Positions 9,053 to 17,160 of a stretch of DNA of 37,107 nt are shown here, piece by piece. Where the stretch lies: assembly GCA_030832455.1 (NCBI GenBank), contig JAURJB010000009.1, positions 1 to 37,107 of the forward strand. The letters are read 5' to 3'. Within the stretch, counting starts at the first letter, position 1. Each line of letters begins with the position of its first letter. The stretch is from Acidimicrobiales bacterium. GTDB lineage: Bacteria; Actinomycetota; Acidimicrobiia; Acidimicrobiales; Ilumatobacteraceae. The notes beneath the pieces were generated by a model. It was not told where the DNA came from. It did not search any database and saw nothing but the letters and a program-made list of their open reading frames with translations. A program made the position numbers and the translations under genes.

Positions 9053-10549
9053 TTACAGTTGAATCCAGGTGGTCTTCAAATTCGTGTAGCCCTCGATGGA
9101 GTGCAACGAACGGTCACGACCAGTACCTGACTGCTTAAATCCACCGAATGGTGTGGTGATTGACGAGCGGTCAAACGTGTTAACCCATACGGTGCCTGCG
9201 CGCAACTGGCGAGCAATTTTGTGTGCCTTGCTTACATCGCGAGTCCACAATGCAGCGCCAAGGCCGTATTGCGAATCGTTGGCGATGCGCACTGCTTCTT
9301 CGTCATTCGATACACGAATTGAACCAAGTACTGGTCCAAAGATTTCTTCCTTTTCAATGCGCATTCCAGGCTTCACGTTTTGGAAGATCGTCGGTGGAAT
9401 GTAGATGCCGCCCTTTGTTGGCTCTACTGGCTTGCCACCGGTGTGAATGGTTGCGCCTTCTGCTTGCCCAATGCCGATGTATTCATTGACGCGATCAAAC
9501 TGTGCGCGGTCAACAATGGTTCCCATTGCCGTGCTTGGATCGTATGTGTCGCCCGGCATGATGGTTTCTGAAACCTTGCGAACCTTGTCGAGAAGTTCGT
9601 CTTCGATCTTTTGATCAACGACCATACGCGTACCTGCGTGACATGTTTGGCCCGCGTTGTAGAACACACCCCATGCAATTGCCGATGCCGCTGCGTCAAT
9701 GTCTGGACAATCGCTCAACACCACGTGTGGAGTTTTGCCACCAAGTTCGAGCGACACAGCCTTCGCATTGCTCTCTGCTGCGTACTTCAAGAAGTACTTA
9801 CCCACTTCTGTTGAACCGGTGAATGCCAACTTGTTGACATCCATGTGCTTGCCGAGTGTTCCACCGCAGCTTGGCCCAAAGCCGTTAATCACATTGAACA
9901 CACCTTCAGGCAACCCTGCGCGAACAGCAAGCTCGGCGAACAACAGTGCCGACAATGGCGACTGCTCTGCTGGCTTCAAGATGACGGAGTTTCCTCCAGC
10001 AAGCGCTGCGCCGACTTTCCACGAGCTAATGATGAGCGGGTAGTTCCAGGGAACCACTGCACCAACAACTCCCATTGGTTCGCGCTCAATAAGCGCAATG
10101 CTGTCACGAGGAATTGGTGCAATTTCTCCGTACAACTTGTCAATCGTTTCTGCATACCACTGAATGTTGTTTGCACATGAGGCAACGTCAACATTGAGTG
10201 AGTCGCTAATTGGCTTGCCGCAGTTCATAGTTTCGAGCAGTGCCAACTCTTCAGCGTGTTCACGAATCAGTTGTGCCCACTTCAACATCACGTTCTTGCG
10301 ATCAAGTGGAGCCATCTCACTCCACACACCTGCTTCGAATGTGCGCTTGGCAACAGCCACTGCGCGATTGACGTCTTCAACATCGCCTTCGGCGACTTGT
10401 GCGATAACCGACCCATCGCGCGGGTTAATGGACTCAAATGTTTTCCCACTGGCAGCATCAACAAACTTGCCATCAATAAACAACTGGGTGCGTGCAACTC
10501 TTTGGCCTGCTCGCTTGGTCCAGTCTGCAGTGGTGAGTGCATGTGCCAT
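9053..10549 (-). CDS. Aldehyde dehydrogenase family protein
   Basis: VVPWNYPL, FTGSTEVGKY, LELGGKTPHVV, NAGQTCHAGTR, EEIFGPVL, PFGGFKQSGTGRD; AAGGAG SD supports start at 10549 (MAHALTT). Confidence 0.94.
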   Translation of the reverse strand: MAHALTTADWTKRAGQRVARTQLFIDGKFVDAASGKTFESINPRDGSVIAQVAEGDVEDVNRAVAVAKRTFEAGVWSEMAPLDRKNVMLKWAQLIREHAEELALLETMNCGKPISDSLNVDVASCANNIQWYAETIDKLYGEIAPIPRDSIALIEREPMGVVGAVVPWNYPLIISSWKVGAALAGGNSVILKPAEQSPLSALLFAELAVRAGLPEGVFNVINGFGPSCGGTLGKHMDVNKLAFTGSTEVGKYFLKYAAESNAKAVSLELGGKTPHVVLSDCPDIDAAASAIAWGVFYNAGQTCHAGTRMVVDQKIEDELLDKVRKVSETIMPGDTYDPSTAMGTIVDRAQFDRVNEYIGIGQAEGATIHTGGKPVEPTKGGIYIPPTIFQNVKPGMRIEKEEIFGPVLGSIRVSNDEEAVRIANDSQYGLGAALWTRDVSKAHKIARQLRAGTVWVNTFDRSSITTPFGGFKQSGTGRDRSLHSIEGYTNLKTTWIQL

Positions 10550-10624
10550 GGGGATTTTCTCCTTGAGTCTGTTCGTAAAGCGTAAAAACCGTACCAGCAA
10601 GTGGCATGCTTCTAGGCTTCCAGA

Positions 10625-11428
10625 GTGGAAACGCGCTTGTTTTTAGCCATTGCATCAGTCGAGCGCACCGGCTCCACGCTGCTGTGCTCCATTCTGCGTG
10701 GCACCCACTTGGCGGGCACGCCTATTGAATACCTCAATATTCAAACGAAGAACTTCGAGCGAATTCGCAATCAGTGCGGCCAACCAAAAATTAAGTTCAC
10801 CCACCGCCCCATTGCACGAGTGCGCAAGCTCACGGGTCGCTACCCGTGGCGCGACATCTCGTATTTCAGTTCGACATCGTGGCGCCGTTACCTCAGCGCG
10901 ATTGCCCAGCAGCACACGACCCTAAATGGTGTCTTCGGAATAAAGATGCACTGGAATCAATACAAGCGCCACATGCTCGACATGGGCGTAGACGCAAGTT
11001 TCTGGAATGTACCCGTGAAGTGGGTGCGCATCACACGCGAAGACGAACTCCGCCAGGCAATCTCGTTTGTGCGCGCTGCACAAACCGAATCATGGAACAG
11101 CAACATGGCGACAAAAGCAGAACCCGTGTACGACGCTGACGCAATTGCATCCGCGCTCGCTCGGATCTCTGACGAGAACTCGGATTGGGATGTGTATTTC
11201 GCCCAGAACAACATCACACCACTACACATCACCTACGAGCAACTCACACGCGACATGGATGCCACCATCAGGCGCATCATGTCCTTCATTGAAACTCCCA
11301 TTGATGTGGTTCCCGAACCACAAACCAAGAAACAAGGCGACTCAATAAATAAGGAGTGGGCCGAGCGCTTTCTTACGCAATACCCAGAGCACACCGAGCG
11401 AACACGGATGTGGCAGGGCTTACACTGA
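10625..11428 (+). CDS. Stf0-like sulfotransferase
   Basis: ASVERTGSTLLCSILRGTHLAGTPIEYLN resembles the PAPS 5'-phosphosulfate loop; VKWVRITREDELRQAISFVRA resembles the Stf0 3' region; GTG start. Confidence 0.75.
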   Translation: METRLFLAIASVERTGSTLLCSILRGTHLAGTPIEYLNIQTKNFERIRNQCGQPKIKFTHRPIARVRKLTGRYPWRDISYFSSTSWRRYLSAIAQQHTTLNGVFGIKMHWNQYKRHMLDMGVDASFWNVPVKWVRITREDELRQAISFVRAAQTESWNSNMATKAEPVYDADAIASALARISDENSDWDVYFAQNNITPLHITYEQLTRDMDATIRRIMSFIETPIDVVPEPQTKKQGDSINKEWAERFLTQYPEHTERTRMWQGLH

Positions 11429-11432
11429 GTAC

Positions 11433-12344
11433 GTGAGCACACAGCACGTATCTGACATTTTTGACCCAACACAGTGGAACGAAGTGAAGGGTTTTTCGTT
11501 TAACGACATCACCTACCACCGTGCCAAGGCGCATGGCACCGTGCGCATTGCATTTAACCGTCCGGAAATTCGCAACGCCTTTCGTCCGGCAACCGTTGAC
11601 GAGTTGTTCACCGCACTCGATCATGCACGGCAGTCAAGTGATGTTGGATGTGTGTTGTTAACCGGTAACGGACCATCTCCAAAGGATGGCGGTTGGGCAT
11701 TTTGTAGCGGTGGCGACCAACGCATTCGTGGCAAAGATGGATACAAGTACGCAGACGGCGAAACCGCCAACACGATCGAACCAGGACGAACTGGCCGACT
11801 GCACATTCTTGAAGTGCAACGCCTCATCCGTTTCATGCCCAAGATTGTGATCTGTGTTGTTCCGGGCTGGGCTGCAGGTGGTGGTCACAGTTTGCACGTC
11901 GTGTCCGACCTCACGCTTGCCAGCAAAGAACATGCACGCTTCAAACAAACCGATGCCGACGTCGCGAGCTTTGATGGTGGGTTCGGTTCGGCCTATCTTG
12001 CACGCCAGGTTGGACAAAAGTTTGCGCGCGAAATTTTCTTCCTTGGTCGTGAGTATTCAGCAGAAGACGCACAACGCATGGGCATGGTCAATGCCGTTGT
12101 CCCCCACACCGAACTTGAAGCCACTGCATTGCAATGGGCAAAAGAGATCAATGGCAAGAGCCCCACAGCGCAGCGGATGTTGAAGTTCTCTTTCAACCTG
12201 ATTGATGATGGCTTAGTTGGACAACAGGTGTTTGCGGGCGAAGCCACTCGCCTTGCTTATATGACCGATGAGGCCGAAGAAGGACGAAATTCGTTCCTTG
12301 AAAAACGCGAACCAAACTGGGACGCGTTCCCCTGGCTGTACTAG
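11433..12344 (+). CDS. menB: 1,4-dihydroxy-2-naphthoyl-CoA synthase
   Basis: FCSGGDQRIRGKDGYKY, VVPGWAAGGGHSLHVVSDLTLAS, DADVASFDGGFGSAYLARQVG, C-terminal FLEKREPNWDAFPWLY. Confidence 0.93.
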   Translation: MSTQHVSDIFDPTQWNEVKGFSFNDITYHRAKAHGTVRIAFNRPEIRNAFRPATVDELFTALDHARQSSDVGCVLLTGNGPSPKDGGWAFCSGGDQRIRGKDGYKYADGETANTIEPGRTGRLHILEVQRLIRFMPKIVICVVPGWAAGGGHSLHVVSDLTLASKEHARFKQTDADVASFDGGFGSAYLARQVGQKFAREIFFLGREYSAEDAQRMGMVNAVVPHTELEATALQWAKEINGKSPTAQRMLKFSFNLIDDGLVGQQVFAGEATRLAYMTDEAEEGRNSFLEKREPNWDAFPWLY

Positions 12345-12350
12345 TTCTTC

Positions 12351-13157
12351 ATGATCGTCACGATTGACGATGCGCTCGACCCCAGGTTGAATGCTTTTCG
12401 TTGGCGTGAACGACAATTGACCACCATTGCGCAACGCAAGTCGGCACTCAACGAGGGACTGTTCATCGCTGAGGGTGATCTCGTCGTGCACCGGGCACTC
12501 GAAGCAGGTTGCACTCCCGATGTTGTGCTGTGCGACCCAAAGTGCGCGTCAGAATTTTCTGACGCCGTGCACAACGCTGGCGGGACGACCCTTGTTGCCA
12601 GTGCTGACATTCGTCGCGAAGTAACGGGGCTTGGCGTACCACTTGATGCGATCGGCGTGTTCAAACGCCCACCGCTTATTTCAAGTGACGACCTCATCGC
12701 ACAGTCAACTAGACTGATTGTTCTTGACTGCGTAGACAACCCAAGCAATGTTGGGTCAATTGCGCGCACCGCAGCGGCCCTTGGATGGGACGGATTACTG
12801 CTTGATCCGACTAGTTCTGACCCACTTTCCCGCCGAGCACTGCGCGTCAGCATGGGCACCACGTTCAAACTCGGCTTTGCTCGCTTTGCAAGCACCACAG
12901 AACTGCTTACGCAACTTCATCAATCGGGATACGCCACAATTGGCCTCACACCGCAACATGACACACGAGAAGTGACGAACCTTCGATCCATTCACATCGA
13001 AGGAAAGCGAGCACTCATCCTTGGTTCGGAGCGACAAGGTTTGAGCGACGCAAGCCTCGAACTGTGCACTCAACTCGCCAATATCACCATGGCCGATGGC
13101 GTTGATTCACTGAATGTGGCGTCTGCTTCTGCAATCGCCTGCTTCGCGTTGCTGTAA
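12351..13157 (+). CDS. TrmH/SpoU family RNA 2'-O-methyltransferase
   Basis: LIVLDCVDNPSNVGSIARTAAALG, ALILGSERQGLSD, VDSLNVASASAIACF: the three SPOUT motifs. Confidence 0.9.
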   Translation: MIVTIDDALDPRLNAFRWRERQLTTIAQRKSALNEGLFIAEGDLVVHRALEAGCTPDVVLCDPKCASEFSDAVHNAGGTTLVASADIRREVTGLGVPLDAIGVFKRPPLISSDDLIAQSTRLIVLDCVDNPSNVGSIARTAAALGWDGLLLDPTSSDPLSRRALRVSMGTTFKLGFARFASTTELLTQLHQSGYATIGLTPQHDTREVTNLRSIHIEGKRALILGSERQGLSDASLELCTQLANITMADGVDSLNVASASAIACFALL

Positions 13158-13529
13158 CTAACGATTGACCATGTGCTGAGCAGCATTGGTCATGTACTCG
13201 GTAAGTTGCGCGTGAATGTTTGGATCAGTCGCGCACTCATCCACTGCTGCTTGCATATGCAACATCCATCGATCGCGCTCTAAGTCTCCAATGGCAAATG
13301 GAAAATGCCGCTGACGCAGACGCGGATGACCACGCTCATCGCTATATGTTGTGGGCCCACCCCAGTACTGAATCAGAAATAACGTAAGTCTTTCGCGCGC
13401 TCCGGCCAAGTCATCGTGGTCGGGATACAACGGCCACAACACATCATCTTGCACTACACCTTCGTAAAAGCGATCTACTAGGCGAACAAAGAATTCCTTT
13501 CCACCCACTTCGTCATAGAGCATCGGCAT
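13158..13529 (-). CDS. Group II truncated haemoglobin (GlbO-like)
   Basis: LYDEVGGKEFFVRLVDRFYEGVVQD, LFLIQYWGGPTTYSDERGHPRLRQRHFPFAI. Confidence 0.88.
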   Translation of the reverse strand: MPMLYDEVGGKEFFVRLVDRFYEGVVQDDVLWPLYPDHDDLAGARERLTLFLIQYWGGPTTYSDERGHPRLRQRHFPFAIGDLERDRWMLHMQAAVDECATDPNIHAQLTEYMTNAAQHMVNR

Positions 13530-13534
13530 GTCGA

Positions 13535-14395
13535 CTAGAAGAACTCCGGTTCTTCCCACTCAGGGAAGATATCGGGCAAGTCAGTCGTCACGCGTTCGGT
13601 GAATACCGCTTGACGTTTCTCTAGGAAACTCATCACACCCTCTTGCACATCTTTCGAACGACCGCGTATTTGAATACCCCGACTATCTACGCGATGCGCA
13701 TTCATCGGGTGAGGTGCCCCAAGCATTCTCCACATCATCTGACGTGCAAGAGCAACAGAAACAGGTGCGGCGTTATCGACGATCTCTTTTGCCAGCGCAT
13801 ATGCAGCAGGCAACAAATCTTCTGGTGCGTGGATGCTACGCACCAACCCGCCACGAAGTGCTTCTTCGGCGTCAAACACACGGCCGGTCATTACCCACTC
13901 TTGTGCTTGTGCAATACCAACGATTCGCGGCAAGAACCATGACGAACATGCTTCAGGAACAATTCCACGACGCGTGAATACGAAACCCATTTTCGCGGCA
14001 CTGGATATGAGACGCATGTCCATTGCCAACGTCATCGTTGCGCCAATCCCCACTGCAGGACCATTGATAGCGCCAATGATTGGCTTGTTGCACTTAAACA
14101 TTCTCAACGTCACGGTTCCGCCGCCATCGCGCCGAAATGTGGACTGCGACTCGGTGCTCAATGAACCATCGTTAAAGGTGTCGCCACCGCCAGACAAGTC
14201 CGCACCGGCGCAGAATCCGCGTCCCGAACCAGTCATTACAACAGCGCGAACATTGTCGTCTGCGTCAATGTCATCGAACACTTGATGCAATTCACGCATC
14301 ATCACGTTAGTAAACGCATTGAGTTTGTCTGGTCGATGAAGCGTGACGGTTGCTACTCCATCGCGCACGGAATACAAAAGCTCGGTGTAGGACAT
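13535..14395 (-). CDS. Enoyl-CoA hydratase/isomerase (crotonase) family protein
   Basis: LHRPDKLNAF, GRGFCAGADLSG, INGPAVGIGATMTLAMDMRL motifs. Confidence 0.92.
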   Translation of the reverse strand: MSYTELLYSVRDGVATVTLHRPDKLNAFTNVMMRELHQVFDDIDADDNVRAVVMTGSGRGFCAGADLSGGGDTFNDGSLSTESQSTFRRDGGGTVTLRMFKCNKPIIGAINGPAVGIGATMTLAMDMRLISSAAKMGFVFTRRGIVPEACSSWFLPRIVGIAQAQEWVMTGRVFDAEEALRGGLVRSIHAPEDLLPAAYALAKEIVDNAAPVSVALARQMMWRMLGAPHPMNAHRVDSRGIQIRGRSKDVQEGVMSFLEKRQAVFTERVTTDLPDIFPEWEEPEFF

Positions 14396-14417
14396 CCGCC
14401 CAATCTAGATGGGTGAA

Positions 14418-15323
14418 CTAGACATCTAAGAAGCGTGACGCTGCGATCGCCGATCCAATTGCACCGGCAAGCGCTCCGATCAGCAAAATCACGATCATCA
14501 CGCCAGAGAGATAACCAGACGGAACTACGAGAGACGAAATTCCTGTACCGGGCTTAAAGCCTGCGACACCGCTCGTCCACGCAGAATTGAGCACCCACAG
14601 GCCGCCACATGACAGCACTGCACCAATCAAACCTTGCAGCAGACCTTCGAGCATAAACGGAATACGAATGAACCAGTTTGTTGCGCCCACCAACTTCATG
14701 ACTTCGATCTCTCTACGACGAGCAAACATGGCAGTTCGAATGGTGTTCCAGATGAGACCAACGGCAACGAATAATAATACGAGTGACATTACCAACGTCA
14801 CGGTGCGAACAAACCGTGACAGGGTTGAGATCACTTCAAACTCGTCTTCAGCAAGTGCAACATCTTCTACTCCAGGAAGCGATCGATACTGCTCGCTGAG
14901 TGAACGAACAAGAGCGGGATCCTGTGTAATGGGCACCACTTTGAATTCTGACGGAATGTTTTCGGGTGTCAGCAAACTGAGCGTTACAGGATCACCTGCA
15001 AAGATGCGCTTTGCTTCTTCGTATGTTTGCGTCTTATCAAGGTACTCAAGTTTGTCGACATCAATGATCGTTGGTGCTGATCGAATGGACTCGTCAATTA
15101 AGGCAATTTGTTCTGGGGTTGCGTCGCTACGAACAAACACGATCAACGCGACATCACCCTTCCATTGCACCAACAGATTGTCAAAGGCGCGCTGGATGAG
15201 CAAGGTTGTTCCAACGAGAAGTAACGCAATTGCCGAAGTGAGAATTGCTGCAATCGTCAGCGTGAGATTTCGGCGGAAACTCGCCCACATCTCGCGAAAC
15301 GCATAAGTGATACGAGCGATCAT
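14418..15323 (-). CDS. ftsX: Cell division ABC transporter permease FtsX
   Basis: Fx[25 protein letters not shown]-terminus, 4 TM topology, [25 protein letters not shown]; follows ftsE. Confidence 0.93.
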   Translation of the reverse strand: MIARITYAFREMWASFRRNLTLTIAAILTSAIALLLVGTTLLIQRAFDNLLVQWKGDVALIVFVRSDATPEQIALIDESIRSAPTIIDVDKLEYLDKTQTYEEAKRIFAGDPVTLSLLTPENIPSEFKVVPITQDPALVRSLSEQYRSLPGVEDVALAEDEFEVISTLSRFVRTVTLVMSLVLLFVAVGLIWNTIRTAMFARRREIEVMKLVGATNWFIRIPFMLEGLLQGLIGAVLSCGGLWVLNSAWTSGVAGFKPGTGISSLVVPSGYLSGVMIVILLIGALAGAIGSAIAASRFLDV

Positions 15324-15997
15324 TCGTATACCCCGCGCTCTTGGTCACGAACAATAACTCCACGATCTAACTGAATCACTCGGCGACGCATCGCGTTCAC
15401 CACACGATGGTCGTGCGTTGCCATCATCACCGTTGTTCCCGTCTGATTGATCTCATCAAGCAATGACATGATGCCTTCCCCCGTTGCCGGGTCGAGGTTT
15501 CCAGTGGGCTCATCTGCCAACAAAATCAGTGGACGATTAACGAAAGCGCGAGCGATGGACACGCGTTGCTGCTCACCGCCCGATAACTGATGCGGAAACC
15601 GATCTTCCTTGCCAGCCAGCCCCACAAGATCGAGCACAATCGGCACTTGACGCGCAATCACGTGACGAGGTTTGCCTATCACTTCGAGCGCAAATGCAAT
15701 GTTTTCAAACACTGTCTTACCCGTAAGCAACTTGTAGTCCTGAAAGACATTGCCCATGCTGCGACGCAAAAACGGCACGCGCGAATCAGGAATGTCGTTG
15801 ACATTTTGTCCAGCAACCCAGACGTCACCACGTTCCGGTCGTTCTTGCCGATTCACCAACCGCAAAATGGTTGATTTGCCCGAACCAGACGGACCGACCA
15901 AGAAGACGAAGTCTCCTTTGGCGACATCAAATGACGCGTCCCGAACTGCAACGGTTTCGGACCCGTATCTCTTGGTCACATTTTCCAAACGGATCAT
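15320..15997 (-). CDS. ftsE: Cell division ATP-binding protein FtsE
   Basis: [12 protein letters not shown], Walker [24 protein letters not shown], Walker [12 protein letters not shown]. Confidence 0.95.
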   Translation of the reverse strand: MIRLENVTKRYGSETVAVRDASFDVAKGDFVFLVGPSGSGKSTILRLVNRQERPERGDVWVAGQNVNDIPDSRVPFLRRSMGNVFQDYKLLTGKTVFENIAFALEVIGKPRHVIARQVPIVLDLVGLAGKEDRFPHQLSGGEQQRVSIARAFVNRPLILLADEPTGNLDPATGEGIMSLLDEINQTGTTVMMATHDHRVVNAMRRRVIQLDRGVIVRDQERGVYE

Positions 15998-16032
15998 GGG
16001 GCCCCTCTCAGGCTTCAAAACCAAAGTCTAAT

Positions 16033-17136
16033 TTATGAATCAGCATGTGCACGGCGCCAGCGCAAGAACCCTTCCATAAAGGAATCTAGGTCGCCATCGA
16101 GAACTGCGGCAATGTTTCCACTTTCAATTTCAGTGCGAACATCTTTCACCATTTGATATGGCTGCATCACATAGCTGCGAATCTGACTTCCCCAACCAAC
16201 TTGTGCCTGCTTTCCGGCAATACTTCGCAACTCACTTTCACGCTCTTCTTCGATTCGCGATGCAACCATTGTCTTCAACCGCTTCAACGCATTTTCACGG
16301 TTTTGCAACTGCGAACGCTCTTGCTGCGATGAAGCAACAAGTCCAGTGGGTTCATGAATCAAACGAACTGCCGACGAAGTTTTATTGACATGCTGTCCAC
16401 CTGCGCCTGATGCACGGAATACTTCCATTCGAATATCGGATTCGTTGATCTCAACATCGACTTCTTCAAGCACCGGCCAAATTTGAACGTTGGCAAAACT
16501 CGTTTGCCGACGACCCTGGTTATCAAACGGGCTGATTCGCACCAATCGATGCGTGCCGCGCTCGGAAGTCAGTAAGCCATACGCGTACCGACCGCGCACC
16601 GTGAAGTCGGCAGACAGAATTCCTGCCTCTGTACCTTGAGAGATATCCCCGATTTCGATCTCAAATCCCTTGCGTTCCGCCCACCGCGTAAACATGCGTA
16701 GGAGCATTTCGCTCCAATCTTGAGCATCGACACCGCCGTCTTTGGCATTGATCTGCACAATTGCATTTGCCTCGTCATGCACTCCTGTAAACAAACTGCG
16801 CAATTCAAGAGCATCGAGTTTCGTACGTGCCTGCGCAATACCGCGCTCTAGATCTGGCTCTTGACTTTCGTCATCAATTTCTCGCGCCATTTCATGGAGC
16901 ACCTCAAGGTCATCCACCGAACCAGACAATGAGGCAAACTCATCCATGTCCGATTTCAAGTTTGCATATTCGGAGTTCACCTTTTTGGCATTGTCCTGGT
17001 CGTCCCACAAATCAGGACGAGCGACTTCGACCTCAAGTTCACTGATTCGTACACGACTAGCTTCCACCTTCAAATAGACAGAGGCCTCATTCACTCGTCG
17101 ACGTAATTCAGTGAGGTCGTTAGAAAAATCGCGCAT
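16033..17136 (-). CDS. prfB: Peptide chain release factor 2 (single frame, no programmed frameshift)
   Basis: GVDAQDWSEMLLRM, RISPFDNQGRRQTSF, ASGAGGQHVNKTSSAVRL, WGSQIRSYVMQPYQMVKD. Confidence 0.95.
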   Translation of the reverse strand: MRDFSNDLTELRRRVNEASVYLKVEASRVRISELEVEVARPDLWDDQDNAKKVNSEYANLKSDMDEFASLSGSVDDLEVLHEMAREIDDESQEPDLERGIAQARTKLDALELRSLFTGVHDEANAIVQINAKDGGVDAQDWSEMLLRMFTRWAERKGFEIEIGDISQGTEAGILSADFTVRGRYAYGLLTSERGTHRLVRISPFDNQGRRQTSFANVQIWPVLEEVDVEINESDIRMEVFRASGAGGQHVNKTSSAVRLIHEPTGLVASSQQERSQLQNRENALKRLKTMVASRIEEERESELRSIAGKQAQVGWGSQIRSYVMQPYQMVKDVRTEIESGNIAAVLDGDLDSFMEGFLRWRRAHADS

Positions 17137-17160
17137 GGTTACTTCTCTATTCGATTGCGA

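Noticed and set aside
14587-15306. 239-aa plus-strand ORF antisense to ftsX
   Set aside because: Shadow ORF opposite a well-supported gene; serine/arginine-rich, low-complexity translation with no motif or SD. Same reasoning applies to 2789-3268, 23364-24008 and 33596-34267.
16033-17136. Programmed +1 frameshift in prfB
   Set aside because: Checked the N-terminal coding region: one continuous frame (MRDFSNDLTELRRRVNEASVYLKVEASRVRISELE), with no in-frame TGA or CTTTGA slip site.
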